Shown one piece after another: positions 1-9,192 of a stretch of 34,001 nucleotides of DNA (its first letter is position 1; each line of letters starts with the position of its first letter). This stretch comes from CAZSXU01 sp964610505 (GTDB lineage Bacteria > Arandabacterota > Arandabacteria > JAGLYR01), in NCBI GenBank assembly GCA_964610505.1, contig CAZSXU010000035.1, positions 1 through 34,001 of the forward strand. The letters are read 5' to 3'. Below the pieces are notes generated by a model. It saw only the letters and a list, made by a program, of their open reading frames with translations. It was not told the origin of the DNA and searched no databases. The position numbers were made by a program, and so were the translations under genes.

Positions 1-1524
1 GACACAGTCAACAGCGGATTCGCTATGTGTAATGTCCGGAGATGCCCGGCCGACACGACCCAGATGATAGCAGATTTCTACTTCGGGCAGCCCGAAGCTG
101 AGATCGTGAACCCAACCACTTGGGCGGGTCGAGTCATTCTAGACCGGGACTTGGCGATCAGCGACCATCTGGAACTCACACCGGGGTCCGTTATCTGGAT
201 CGCCGACAACGTTGACTACATGGGAAGCGGGCACGATACCGAGAAGGTCGAGATCGTCATTCATAGCGGTGGGCAGATCGACATCAATGGCGAAACTGAA
301 AACATGGTGAGCCTTGCCCCGGACACCTCTGAATCCTGGACCACTGCCAGCTGCACCGCGGGCGACTGGTATGGCGTGGAGGTCCTGGACGATGGCATGG
401 CGATTATAGAGTATTGCGATATAGGTTACGGCGTGCAGGGCATCAGGGACAGTTCGGGGACGGTCTCCATCGAAGACTGCAACATTCATCACTGTGCTCA
501 TTCCGGGATCTGCGTCGAAGACGCGAATACGACTATTGCCACGTCAACTATCGCCGACTGCGACACTTTTGGGGTCTATGTGTCTGGTACCGAAAGTGCT
601 CTTATCCGCTCGTGCACTCTTGAAGACAATCCAGTACATGTCAGGACCGCCGATGCCGATCTTGATCTTGGTGATATGGCCACAGCGAGTCCGGGCAACG
701 CGGGCTGGAACACGTTCGCAGGCGGTGACACTTGTGTTTCGAACACGGATGCCGACACCCTTCTGGCCCAGGGCAATCATTGGGATAGCAACAATGCAGA
801 TACTGTCGCGTCTAGGATGAGCGGCGCTGTTCTATACGATCCCTGGCTGCCGCTACCTCCCGATTCAGTTAGCTCTGACTTGTCATATGTCAAGGTCGTG
901 GACGGCAGCGGCGCCAAGCTAGACTTCGTGCGAGGTCTTACACCACTCGGAGACGGGAGCGACTTCATTGTGAGGTTCGCGTTGTTTGATCTATCCGAGG
1001 AGCCAATTGAGGGCCTGGATGCTCAATTCCTCTACACCACTGTGGAGAGCGATACGATGGGTCCCTCCTGCGAATGCGGTGGCTGTGAGGGGTACTTCAA
1101 CACATCTTCAGCATGCGTGAATGCGCCCTATCTCTTCTACTGCCAGCCGAGCAATGACACGCTCTTCGCAACACAATCGACAGACGCTAGCGGTATCTCC
1201 GAAATGGTAGACAATCAGATGGGCGGCGCAGCATGGCTCGAGCTCAGGGGCTACGTGGGACCACTGCAGATTGGCAAGCCTGACACGACGCGAGTAAACA
1301 GTCCCGACTTGATCCCCTGCGGAAACTTCAATGGCATCGTAGACGGTTCTGACTTCGTTGAATTCGGGAAATCCTACAACAAGAACGCATGGTACGGAGA
1401 CTATGTCGACTCCGATCCATGTACGCTTGAGACGGTAACATACCCGACTTTCAAAGTAGACGGCTCGGATTTCGGATGGTTCACGGATCGTTACAGCCCT
1501 CGAGACACTTGTTCATGTGAGTGA
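1..1524 (+). CDS. Secreted parallel beta-helix protein with dockerin-like C-terminus (5' partial)
   Basis: The frame is open from the first base, so the true start lies upstream; the first internal ATG is at 25. Counting from that Met (499 residues), residues of about 110-215 show short repeats of the right-handed beta-helix type (turns such as GVEVLDDGMAIIEYCDI and GICVEDANTTIATSTIADC). The last ~68 residues hold two short loops, each containing VDGSDF (around 438-443 and 478-483), separated by ~40 residues. This resembles the paired calcium-binding loops of dockerin domains. The protein is probably exported, but its N-terminus is not visible. It is followed after 18 nt by a gene for a cohesin-like protein, so the two are probably co-transcribed and may interact. 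Beta-helix type is fairly sure; the dockerin assignment is by motif only. No catalytic residues were recognised. Confidence 0.75.
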   Translation, partial: DTVNSGFAMCNVRRCPADTTQMIADFYFGQPEAEIVNPTTWAGRVILDRDLAISDHLELTPGSVIWIADNVDYMGSGHDTEKVEIVIHSGGQIDINGETENMVSLAPDTSESWTTASCTAGDWYGVEVLDDGMAIIEYCDIGYGVQGIRDSSGTVSIEDCNIHHCAHSGICVEDANTTIATSTIADCDTFGVYVSGTESALIRSCTLEDNPVHVRTADADLDLGDMATASPGNAGWNTFAGGDTCVSNTDADTLLAQGNHWDSNNADTVASRMSGAVLYDPWLPLPPDSVSSDLSYVKVVDGSGAKLDFVRGLTPLGDGSDFIVRFALFDLSEEPIEGLDAQFLYTTVESDTMGPSCECGGCEGYFNTSSACVNAPYLFYCQPSNDTLFATQSTDASGISEMVDNQMGGAAWLELRGYVGPLQIGKPDTTRVNSPDLIPCGNFNGIVDGSDFVEFGKSYNKNAWYGDYVDSDPCTLETVTYPTFKVDGSDFGWFTDRYSPRDTCSCE

Positions 1525-1542
1525 GAAAGGAGGTGGTGGCAT

Positions 1543-2340
1543 ATGTATCGGAGATTTGCGTGGCTCATATGCTCGCAGCTCTTGCTGGGAGTCCTGTGTG
1601 GACCTGCATGGGCCGGCGAAAACGCGAACGCTGCAATTGGAATGATCCCTATCGAAGCGGGTGAAGATACCCTAGCCTACCGAGTGCTGGTTAGTGGCAC
1701 CAATATAGTGGGGACAGTCCACTTGGAGTTCAGCTACGATACGTCCGCTCTCGAGTTCGTTGCGTGGCAAGATGCGGACTTCCTGCACAACATGCAGAAT
1801 TCCCTCAGGATCGGTCCGCGGGTGGATGACCCCGAAGGCACGGTCCTCGTGGCCATTTCGTCGAAGCAATTCAGAAGTTGGACTTCGTTTGACGTAGGGA
1901 TCGTGAGCTTTCGGAGAATCGCTGCGGGCGATGAGGTGCCTTCTCTTCTGCGCGTGTGTCTTGTGGATCCGACATACGGCCAGGATTGGCTTGTCACCCC
2001 TGGAGTTGGAGGTCAACAGGCACCACGTGCGCCGACGGCTGTCGCAGAGGATGTTCCTGTCAGGTTTGCCCTTGGGGAAGTGAGCCCAAATCCTCTGATT
2101 TACAACACCGCGGTCCAATACGACATCCCCCGCCCGGGGAGCCGTGTAACAATCAGGATCTATGATGTGACCGGCCGAGTGACCCGCACCCTGGTTGATG
2201 CATACAGGGCTCCGGGTTATTACTCTGAGGCGTGGGATCTCACGAATGACCGCGGGCAGACGGTGGCACCCGGCATCTACTTCTGCAGGATGGTAGCGGG
2301 GAATTTCAGAGACACGAGCAAGGTGATTCTGCTCAACTAG
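1543..2340 (+). CDS. Secreted cohesin-like protein with FlgD/T9SS-type C-terminal module
   Basis: 265 residues. A strong Shine-Dalgarno (AAAGGAGGT, 1526-1534) precedes the ATG. Residues 1-25 form a signal peptide ending at a WAG/PAWA-type site. Residues of about 28-135 have the pattern of a cohesin-like beta-sandwich (alternating strands, with VGTVHLEFSYDTSALEF typical of the fold). After a linker, residues of about 180-265 match the FlgD-Ig-like/type A sorting module of FCB bacteria (SPNP near the start, VTIRIYDVTGRVTRTL, then PGIYFCRMVAG). Such C-terminal modules are used for type IX secretion in Bacteroidota; whether this organism has that system cannot be seen here. The neighbour upstream carries dockerin-like loops, suggesting a two-protein surface assembly. 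The exact binding partner is inference. Confidence 0.8.
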   Translation: MYRRFAWLICSQLLLGVLCGPAWAGENANAAIGMIPIEAGEDTLAYRVLVSGTNIVGTVHLEFSYDTSALEFVAWQDADFLHNMQNSLRIGPRVDDPEGTVLVAISSKQFRSWTSFDVGIVSFRRIAAGDEVPSLLRVCLVDPTYGQDWLVTPGVGGQQAPRAPTAVAEDVPVRFALGEVSPNPLIYNTAVQYDIPRPGSRVTIRIYDVTGRVTRTLVDAYRAPGYYSEAWDLTNDRGQTVAPGIYFCRMVAGNFRDTSKVILLN

Positions 2341-2367
2341 TCCTCACCCCGAACATCTCCAAATTGG

Positions 2368-2393
2368 GGCGGAGGGATCATCTCCCCTCCGCC
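2368..2393. terminator. Hairpin terminator between convergent genes
   Basis: Perfect 9-bp stem GGCGGAGGG (2368-2376) and CCCTCCGCC (2385-2393) with an 8-nt loop, followed on the plus strand by the pyrimidine-rich CTCTCTT. It lies 28 nt after the cohesin-like gene and 86 nt beyond the stop of the convergent beta-helix gene, so it may serve both. Confidence 0.6.
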
Positions 2394-2478
2394 CTCTCTT
2401 CCTGGCCGCCTCGGCTCCACTGGGCGCATGCACGTAATCCCGCTCACACGGCGACAAGTGCACTGCAAGCAGAACGAT

Positions 2479-5400
2479 CTACCGGACCAGCACCACTTTT
2501 CTGGTACGGGATTGGCCCTCCCACTCGAGGCGGCAGAAGTACACTCCGCTGGAGACCGCTATTCCATTCGAGTCGACACCTCTCCACATGACGATGTGCA
2601 ACCCGACGGGCTGCTCGGAATCCACGAGCGTCTTCACGAGCCTACCCGACGTGTCGTAGATGCTAAGGCGCACCCCGCCAGGACCGGTGGGAAGGAAGTA
2701 GCTGATCTCGGTCACCGGGTTAAACGGATTCGGGATTGCCGCTGCTAGGGACAATCCAGAGCGGCCAATTGTCTCTTCTTCCGCTGCCGACGTGACCACA
2801 CCACACCCCACATCCAAAGCCCCGATGAGCCCACACCCGGGCGGGGAGTTCTCGGGGGCACAGGGAGAATTCTCAGCGATCGCCAGATTGTCATTCTCCG
2901 GAGCACAGAAGAGCGGGTGCTCAGAGATGTTGTCGTTGACGCCATACTGGTCGGCAATGCAGCTCAGCCAGTCCCCCCCGGCATTGCCATACACATTGGA
3001 GCATGCGAGAGTCATGATGGGGCTTTCATCGCAGTACACCGAGCCTCCGGGGCCGTTGAAGCAGATGATGGTGTTCGTGACCGACACTGCGTTGTCAGCA
3101 CCACAGTAGAAAGCACCTCCGCTACCACCGGATGAGTTGCCGAAGAAGGTGCATTCCGCAAAACTCAGGTCCGATCCCCAACAGTGTACCCCCCCACCGT
3201 CTGAAGACGCTGCGTTCCTAGAGAACACGCAACCGGCTATTGTGACTTCAGATGGCGTGATACGAAGCGCACCCCCGAACCCAGCAGAATTCTCAAGGAA
3301 CATGCAATCTTCAATGAGGGGACTGGATTCGCTCTGGCAGCTCATGCCGCCCCCCGCGTTCCAGGCAGTATTGCCAGAAAACACACAGCTGAGAATCCTC
3401 GCAGACGAATACCGGCAACGCATGCCTCCACCATCGTAAGCACTTCCTCCCGTGATAGTGAACCCCTCGATAGTCGCCGTGCTGTCTACGTATTCACAAG
3501 TGAAGACCCTCGACTCGCCCGCGGCGTCGATTGTCGTTTCGTGTGGCCCCGACTCGCTCCTGAGCTGCACCCCGCATTTGATCCAAATGTCGTGTTCGTG
3601 GTACTCGCCGGCGGCGACCAAGACGGTATCCCCAATGCTCGCCGAATCAATCCCTGCCTGGATTGACGGAGCGTCACCCATCCCGTCCGGCAGAATGTGC
3701 CACATATGTGCGCCACATCCCACCCCGAAGGCCCCCACCAGCCCGCACCCGTATGGCGCGAAGGTAGGGCTACACGGTGAACCGACAGCAAGGCTATAGT
3801 CGTCGTTCTCGAGATCACAGAAAAGAGGGTCCTCAGAGAAATTGCCGTTGATTCCGTTCTGACCGGCCATCCACCAACCGACGTAGTCGCCTCCAGTGTT
3901 ACCGAATACGTCGGAACAGCTCAGGGCGAAGTCGGCGCTCGTGTGCGTGGCCCAAATCCCGGCTCCCCCGGTCGAGAAAGCTACGATGCATCTTTCCACA
4001 TTCACTGCGGAGCCGAAACCGAAAGCTATCCCACCACCATACGTTGCTCCGTTCTCAGCGAAAGTGCAGCTCATGAAATCGGAGGTGCTCCAGCTCCCAA
4101 AGAAACCGCCTCCGTCGTCCACCGCCGTATTCCGGATAAAGACGCATTGAGACATCTCCAAATTGGCGGTCGCGCAGTATATCGCTCCACCCGAGCCCGT
4201 TGTCTGGTTGTCATAGAACGTGCAAGCCTGAATCGTGGCCCTGTCGGAACAAGCCGAGCACCAAACGGCTCCTCCTTCCTCCGTAGCGAGGTTGTTGGAG
4301 AAGACACAGTCGGCGATGTCGACGCAGGACTGTTCTCCCGCAATCGCGCCCCCCGAACCGCTGGAATTCGAAGAGAAAGTAGAACTAGAAACTGAGATTG
4401 AAGACAGCAACCCGCGTATTGCCCCCCCATAAACCGGTGCGGAATTCCCGGTGAAGCGGCAGTTGCTGATCACAGCCTGGGAGTAGTAACTCTTCACGCC
4501 GGAATCAGTCGCTCCCTGGATGGTGAACCCATCCACAGACACTGGAGGAGCCACTCCCTTATGCTTCTCAACGAGGTCAAAGCCGATTACAATCGCGGCA
4601 CCCGAGCCCGCTGCATCTATCATCGTTGAGTCCGGCCCTTCAGCGCTCAAGAGGGTCACGCCGGCAGGCACAGCGACCATCTCGCAGTAAACACCGGGGT
4701 ACACCAGGACCGTGTCACAGCACACGGCCGCGGCGAGTGCTTCGCCGATCGTTCCATACTCATACGGCACCGTGAGGACCGCGCAATCCGGGCACGCGCA
4801 GCCTCCGGGACCCAGCGCACCGACAAGCGCTCCGCAACCGTTGTTCCCGGGAAGACATGGCGAGGAGGGACACAGATGCAGATCGCCTCCGACCTGATCG
4901 CAGAAGAGCGGATTCTCCGAGAAATTGCCACCCCCGTCAACCCCGCAGAGGTCGTCGCCTCCGGGATTACCGTACACATCGCAGCACGTGAAGACGGGGG
5001 CGCTGCTGAGATCACAGTGGACTGCGGGGCCCTGATTGGCAAAGGCGATGACACAGTTATTGACCAGCGGGGAAGAGTGATCGCAGAAGATGGTACCCCC
5101 CCATCCGTAGAGTAGGATGGAATTCGCGATGAAAGTGCAGTTGTCGACTTGCGGAGAGGCGAGCAAGCACTGCAGCCCCCCACCGTCTTCTCCGGAGTTG
5201 CCAGCTATGATGCAATCGGTGATTACCGGATCGCATCGCTGCACCTTGATCGCCCCGTCCATTCCTCCGGTGATCTTGAAGCCGTCCAGTACGGCGGGCT
5301 GAGTGGATTTGCCCGCGTTCTTCGTTCCGGAGTATCCAACGTAAACTGCCGCCCCGCTTCCCAGGCTCCCGTCGATGACCGTCGAGTCAGGGCCACTCAC

Positions 5401-6633
5401 ACTCTCGAGGGTTACGCCCCAAGGCAGAAAGACCGTCTCCAGCCAGGTCCCGGCATAGACCAGAACCGTGTCGCAGTAAGACGCGACTGCGAGCGCTTCT
5501 CCTATCGTCCCATACTCATAGGGTACAGTCAGAACCTGACACTCTGGACATGCACAGCCCGCGGAATCCAGAGCTCCGAATAGAACCGAGCATCCGTTAT
5601 TCCCGGGCAAGCAGGGAGAAGAGTCGCAGAGAGCGAAGTCTCCGGAGGAGTAATCGCAGAACAGAGGGTTCTCCGAGATGTTGCCCCCGCCGTCGACTCC
5701 ACACAAGTCATCTCCCCCTTGATTCCCGAACAGGTCGCAGCAGGTGAGCGTCGGAGAGCTGCCGCCACTGCAGAATACTCCCTTTCCGACGTGGTTAAGA
5801 GCGATGATGCAATTCTCCACAGTCGCCACAGCGTTCTCGAAGAAATACAGCCCGCTCCCTTGTGTCGCCGTGTTGCCGGCCAGGGTACAATTCGCAATTA
5901 CGGGTAATGAGGAGCCATCCTCCACGGCAATTGCCCCTTCCCGCTCGGCACAGTTGTCGTTAAATACACAGAAGCTAATTGTGGGCGACGAAGAATGAAC
6001 CCACACACCTGCACCGCGGTCAGCCGAATTGCCGCTAAACGTCGACTTGTTCACGATAGGAGAGGACCCATTTCGACAGGCCACAGCACCCCCGCCTGTC
6101 CCATACTCGACGCCCGCCGCGTTCCACGAGAACAGGCACTCCGTGACGTTGGGGGAGGCATTGTCGCAGTACAGTCCGCCTCCGTGCTCGTACCCGGTAT
6201 TCTGAACGAAGTTGCAGTCCCGGATGGTAGGAGACGCCCCGGCACAGTGGATCCCACCACCGAAGCGCGCATAGCCTCCCTGAATCGTGAATCCGTCGAG
6301 TACTGCGGCTTCCGTCTCTCCGCTATCGAAGCGGAATGCCCTGCGAACCTGGCTTGCGCTCCCCTGGACGTCAATCACTGTGACTTCGGGGCCGCCTTCG
6401 GAAACCAGGACGATCGCCTTGCCTCCGTAACTAAGATCGTCACAGTTCCCACAGCCGGCATACGTGCCCGGCGCGACAAGCACCGTGTCCCCCACGGCGG
6501 CCGAATCGATACCGGCCTGAATCGTGGGTGCGTCAAGAGGGACATGGACTGTCACGGAAGACGCGGGGAGGGGCAAGGTTATCCACAACAGACATAATGG
6601 GAGACTGTAGAAAACACGCGGAATGACTCGCAC
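2479..6633 (-). CDS. Large secreted four-module right-handed beta-helix protein with C-terminal sorting module
   Basis: 1384 residues, GTG start with GAGGAGG 6 nt upstream. A signal peptide covers residues 1-26. Four tandem modules begin near residues 29, 368, 615 and 978. Each opens with a pectate-lyase-like first coil (TIQAGIDSAAVGDTVLVAPG in module 1, TVPYEYGTIGEAL in modules 2 and 3, SIQAGIDSASIGDTVLVAAG in module 4) and continues with many PbH1 coils of the type 'GGGxxCxxASPxIxxCxFxxN'. Modules end in a cysteine-containing motif (SPCLPGNNGC or similar). Residues of about 1296-1384 are a FlgD/T9SS type A-like module (IPNPFNPVTEISYFLP, GVYFCRLEW). Proteins of this layout are common in uncultured FCB bacteria and resemble the passenger of polymorphic outer membrane proteins. 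Function is probably cell-surface or adhesin; no polysaccharide-lyase active site was recognised. Confidence 0.85.
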   Translation of the reverse strand: MRVIPRVFYSLPLCLLWITLPLPASSVTVHVPLDAPTIQAGIDSAAVGDTVLVAPGTYAGCGNCDDLSYGGKAIVLVSEGGPEVTVIDVQGSASQVRRAFRFDSGETEAAVLDGFTIQGGYARFGGGIHCAGASPTIRDCNFVQNTGYEHGGGLYCDNASPNVTECLFSWNAAGVEYGTGGGAVACRNGSSPIVNKSTFSGNSADRGAGVWVHSSSPTISFCVFNDNCAEREGAIAVEDGSSLPVIANCTLAGNTATQGSGLYFFENAVATVENCIIALNHVGKGVFCSGGSSPTLTCCDLFGNQGGDDLCGVDGGGNISENPLFCDYSSGDFALCDSSPCLPGNNGCSVLFGALDSAGCACPECQVLTVPYEYGTIGEALAVASYCDTVLVYAGTWLETVFLPWGVTLESVSGPDSTVIDGSLGSGAAVYVGYSGTKNAGKSTQPAVLDGFKITGGMDGAIKVQRCDPVITDCIIAGNSGEDGGGLQCLLASPQVDNCTFIANSILLYGWGGTIFCDHSSPLVNNCVIAFANQGPAVHCDLSSAPVFTCCDVYGNPGGDDLCGVDGGGNFSENPLFCDQVGGDLHLCPSSPCLPGNNGCGALVGALGPGGCACPDCAVLTVPYEYGTIGEALAAAVCCDTVLVYPGVYCEMVAVPAGVTLLSAEGPDSTMIDAAGSGAAIVIGFDLVEKHKGVAPPVSVDGFTIQGATDSGVKSYYSQAVISNCRFTGNSAPVYGGAIRGLLSSISVSSSTFSSNSSGSGGAIAGEQSCVDIADCVFSNNLATEEGGAVWCSACSDRATIQACTFYDNQTTGSGGAIYCATANLEMSQCVFIRNTAVDDGGGFFGSWSTSDFMSCTFAENGATYGGGIAFGFGSAVNVERCIVAFSTGGAGIWATHTSADFALSCSDVFGNTGGDYVGWWMAGQNGINGNFSEDPLFCDLENDDYSLAVGSPCSPTFAPYGCGLVGAFGVGCGAHMWHILPDGMGDAPSIQAGIDSASIGDTVLVAAGEYHEHDIWIKCGVQLRSESGPHETTIDAAGESRVFTCEYVDSTATIEGFTITGGSAYDGGGMRCRYSSARILSCVFSGNTAWNAGGGMSCQSESSPLIEDCMFLENSAGFGGALRITPSEVTIAGCVFSRNAASSDGGGVHCWGSDLSFAECTFFGNSSGGSGGAFYCGADNAVSVTNTIICFNGPGGSVYCDESPIMTLACSNVYGNAGGDWLSCIADQYGVNDNISEHPLFCAPENDNLAIAENSPCAPENSPPGCGLIGALDVGCGVVTSAAEEETIGRSGLSLAAAIPNPFNPVTEISYFLPTGPGGVRLSIYDTSGRLVKTLVDSEQPVGLHIVMWRGVDSNGIAVSSGVYFCRLEWEGQSRTRKVVLVR

Positions 6634-7151
6634 CAGTATCCTCCTCTGTCCGACTCAGAGCAAGCACCAGCGTGCCGTTTTGTGCTTTGACACATATCCA
6701 TCTTATCACAAACATAGGGACGTTGCAAGATCACATCTCTCCTGAGGACCTCTCACGGAGGAAATCGCTGAGAACGCTGGGGGAGCCACGTGCTCCGTGG
6801 ACACCCTTCTGCAGCAAATCGGGGCGGTTGTGGGGATTGCCTCGGGCCGGTCTGAGGCCACAAGCCCGCGCGAACCGGGATCAGAGCGAAGCGTCAACCT
6901 GCGGCAGACAATCCGAGGCCACCGATGTCACAGATTCGGAAATCGAAGAGTCTTCCGCAGATTGGCCGCCTCGCAAACGCAACGACAGGCAGATGAAGAA
7001 GACCGAACCCATTAGCCACAGATGACGCAGAGCAGTCGTCCCATCTGGGTGACCAAGATGGGGCAAAGAACCGAAAGCCCGAATGCCTATACCTCGGGCC
7101 GGGGGGAGCACTCGCTGGAATGATGGCCACAGCGTGGAATTTGTCAAAGCG
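6634..7151. other. 518-bp intergenic stretch without a supported gene
   Basis: Holds the ribosome binding site and presumably the promoter of the beta-helix gene at its left end. No convincing -35/-10 pair was found. Open frames here lack a ribosome binding site and any familiar motif. Around 7012-7056 there is a degenerate piece resembling module U1 of the intergenic repeats (CCACAGAT, then GGTGACCAAGATGGGGC), suggesting an old repeat remnant. Confidence 0.4.
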
Positions 7152-8798
7152 TCACGAAGGGCGCATTCCGGAGCCTTTTCTGGATCGGACAACCGTGCGG
7201 GCGGCCTCCCAGATAAGGACGAGGGCGAGCAGGAAGAGAATGACGGCCGCAATGCCCACGGGGCGCCGCCCGAATCTCATGACCAGTATGCCGAGGGCTG
7301 TGAGAGTCACCCCGATCATGAGCAGGGTGGGAACGGCGACGAAGAACCGGCGCTGGGCCAGACGACCGAGCCAGGCGAAGATGACGAGGAGCGCAAGCGT
7401 GGCCAGCAACTGGTTGGTCGCACCGAAAACGGGCCAGATGAGTCTCCAGGCGGGCACCGGGTTCCCGGCCTCATCGCGGAGGGTCAGGAGAACGACGATC
7501 GCCGGTAGAACCAGCGTCACGATCGTCGCCACGGCACGGCCCCACGCGCCCTTCAGCCCGAACAGCTCCTGGAGGACGTACCGGCTGATGCGGGTAGCCG
7601 TGTCGAGTGTGGTGAGGATGAAAGTCGAGACGGCAAGGAAACCGAAATGATGCCCCATCTCCCCCGGAAGATGGATCACCTCGAAAAAGCGGCCCATCGC
7701 CGCGGCAAAGATGGCCAGGGGTTGCTGCTTGAGGGCCGGATCTCCCCGCCCCAGCATCATGACGGCGCTCATCGCCATGATTGCGATCACGCCCTCGAGC
7801 AACATCGAGCCATAGCCGATCCGCCGGGCGTCCTTCTCGCAGCTGAGCTGCTTGGACGACGTCCCCGAGGCCACCAGCGAGTGGAATCCGGACACCGCCC
7901 CGCAGGCCACCGTGATGAAGAGGAAGGGAAACAGCGCGCCGACACCCTCGCCCGTCCACCCCACGAAGGCCGGATACCGGCTGGGCAGTCCCCCGAAGAG
8001 GAGCCCCAGGAATCCGGCCAGGACCGAGGCGTACAACAGGAACGACGAGAGGTAGTCGCGGGGCTGAAGGAGGATCCAGACGGGGGTCACCGACGCGATG
8101 AAACAATACACGAGGAGGATCACGGCCCAGGTCCGGCTGGGATCCCCAAGGAACACCGGCAAGGCTTCGGGCGGAATGGGCAAGATCTGACCCACATAGA
8201 TTCCCAGGAACACCAGCGGGACGAAGACGAGCGTAGCGGCGCCGAGTCTTACTTTGAAGCGGTGAATGGCCACTCCGAACACGACCGCCAGGAAAATGTA
8301 GATCACGGACGAAGACGCCACGCCCCCGTCCTGTTTGAATGTGAGCGCGGTCAGGTCGATGAACACGATCAGAATGTAGACCAGGGCCAGCCATACGAAC
8401 ACAAGGAACAGCCGCCGGGCCATCGGGCTCAATTCCTCTTTGGCCACGTCCGCGATGGACCGGCCCTGGTGGCGGATCGAGGCCGTGAGCGCGGCGTAAT
8501 CGTGGACCCCACCGACGAAGATGGATCCGAGGATCACCCAGATCAGCACGGGAATCCAACCGAAGGCGATCCCGGCGATGATGGGCCCCACGATGGGACC
8601 GGCGCCGGAAATGGAAGAGAAGTGGTGGCCCAGGAGAACGGGCGCGCGGGCGGGAACGTAGTCTACTCCGTCGGGCATCGTCCGGGCCGGCGTGGGGCGC
8701 CGGTTGTCGATGCAGAAGCGCCGATCGAGAAACCGGCCGTAGAACCGGTACGCGACAACGAAGCAGATGCAGGAGAGAATCAGGATGGTGGCGAGCAC
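7152..8798 (-). CDS. cstA: CstA-family carbon starvation transporter (peptide/pyruvate type)
   Basis: 548 residues, GTG start with GAGGAG spaced 6 nt. A very hydrophobic multi-spanning inner-membrane protein. The N-terminal half carries the CstA signature: YRFYGRFL near the start, DYVPARAPVLLGHHFSSISG, then AGPIVGPIIAGIAFGWIPV. CstA proteins take up peptides and, in the CstA/BtsT group, pyruvate; they are typically induced on carbon limitation. This one is shorter than the ~700-residue E. coli CstA but of the usual length for the short subgroup. The symbol is by family; substrate cannot be told from sequence. It stands alone, with its own candidate promoter upstream. The long open frame on the opposite strand is a high-GC shadow. 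Confidence 0.92.
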   Translation of the reverse strand: MLATILILSCICFVVAYRFYGRFLDRRFCIDNRRPTPARTMPDGVDYVPARAPVLLGHHFSSISGAGPIVGPIIAGIAFGWIPVLIWVILGSIFVGGVHDYAALTASIRHQGRSIADVAKEELSPMARRLFLVFVWLALVYILIVFIDLTALTFKQDGGVASSSVIYIFLAVVFGVAIHRFKVRLGAATLVFVPLVFLGIYVGQILPIPPEALPVFLGDPSRTWAVILLVYCFIASVTPVWILLQPRDYLSSFLLYASVLAGFLGLLFGGLPSRYPAFVGWTGEGVGALFPFLFITVACGAVSGFHSLVASGTSSKQLSCEKDARRIGYGSMLLEGVIAIMAMSAVMMLGRGDPALKQQPLAIFAAAMGRFFEVIHLPGEMGHHFGFLAVSTFILTTLDTATRISRYVLQELFGLKGAWGRAVATIVTLVLPAIVVLLTLRDEAGNPVPAWRLIWPVFGATNQLLATLALLVIFAWLGRLAQRRFFVAVPTLLMIGVTLTALGILVMRFGRRPVGIAAVILFLLALVLIWEAARTVVRSRKGSGMRPS

Positions 8799-8855
8799 AT
8801 GCGTCTCCTCGGAGCCCGGGCCGGATCCGGGTTCCTTACCCTATGTTCTTGAGTA

Positions 8856-8884
8856 GATGTAACACACACGGACGGGGGCGTCAA
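8856..8884 (-). promoter_or_regulatory. Candidate sigma-70 type promoter of cstA
   Basis: On the minus strand, TTGACG (8879-8884), a 17-nt spacer, then TACATC (8856-8861). The -35 is good and the -10 weak. Transcription would begin near 8850, about 50 nt before the GTG start. Confidence 0.35.
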
Positions 8885-8908
8885 CAATACGACTGCGCGA
8901 AGGCTGAC

Positions 8909-8928
8909 GGGCCGGCTGTTGCCGGCCC
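8909..8928. repeat. Perfect 8-bp GC hairpin upstream of cstA
   Basis: GGGCCGGC (8909-8916), loop TGTT, GCCGGCCC (8921-8928). It lies just upstream of the candidate cstA promoter and just before a heptamer array. It may be part of the intergenic repeat family or an operator; the two cannot be distinguished here. Confidence 0.45.
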
Positions 8929-8937
8929 GAGAGAATG

Positions 8938-8968
8938 GAAAGTCGATAGTCGAAAGTTGAGAGTTGAT
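8938..8968 (+). repeat. Purine-rich heptamer array, copy 1
   Basis: Four heptamers in exact phase: GAAAGTC, GATAGTC, GAAAGTT, GAGAGTT, followed by GAT. Same family as the arrays near 18.3-18.9 kb and 32.4-32.9 kb. Confidence 0.75.
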
Positions 8969-9001
8969 CTTGGACAAGAGCGTCGGAAAGAGCTGCAAAT
9001 C

Positions 9002-9185
9002 CTCATCACAGAGGACACAGAGAATACCAGAGGTTCTTGTGGGGTCTCGGGTCTAAACCCGAGACCCCCTTATTTAGCCATCTGTGTAATCTGTGAAATC
9101 TGTGGCTCGCTCTTGATCGTGTCTCTCTGCGTAATCTGCGGATGGTTTTCGGGTTCCGAATCTGTGAAATCTGTGGCTGGCAATT
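9002..9185. repeat. 3'-end structured repeat element, copy 1
   Basis: Ordered parts: TCACAGAGGACACAGAGAAT near 9005, a 12-bp hairpin at 9041-9068, ATCTGTGTAATCTGTGAAAT at 9080-9099 continuing to CTGTGGCT at 9107, CTGCGTAATCTGCGGATGG near 9127-9145, and AATCTGTGAAATCTGTGGCT ending at 9178. The same parts in the same order occur at 20244-20431. Both copies end within about 20 nt of the stop codon of a minus-strand gene. Confidence 0.8.
9041..9068. terminator. 12-bp hairpin inside repeat element copy 1
   Basis: GGGGTCTCGGGT (9041-9052), loop CTAA, ACCCGAGACCCC (9057-9068), followed on the plus strand by CTTATTTA. It lies 125 nt beyond the stop of the minus-strand lipoprotein gene. It may end transcription or stabilise the 3' end. 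The other copy keeps the stem through compensatory changes. Confidence 0.5.
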
Positions 9186-9192
9186 GATTCTA

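Noticed and set aside
7647..8852. 401-codon open frame on the plus strand
   Set aside because: Antisense of the CstA transporter; its product is very rich in His, Asp, Glu, Arg and Gly with no domain, a typical complement-strand artefact.
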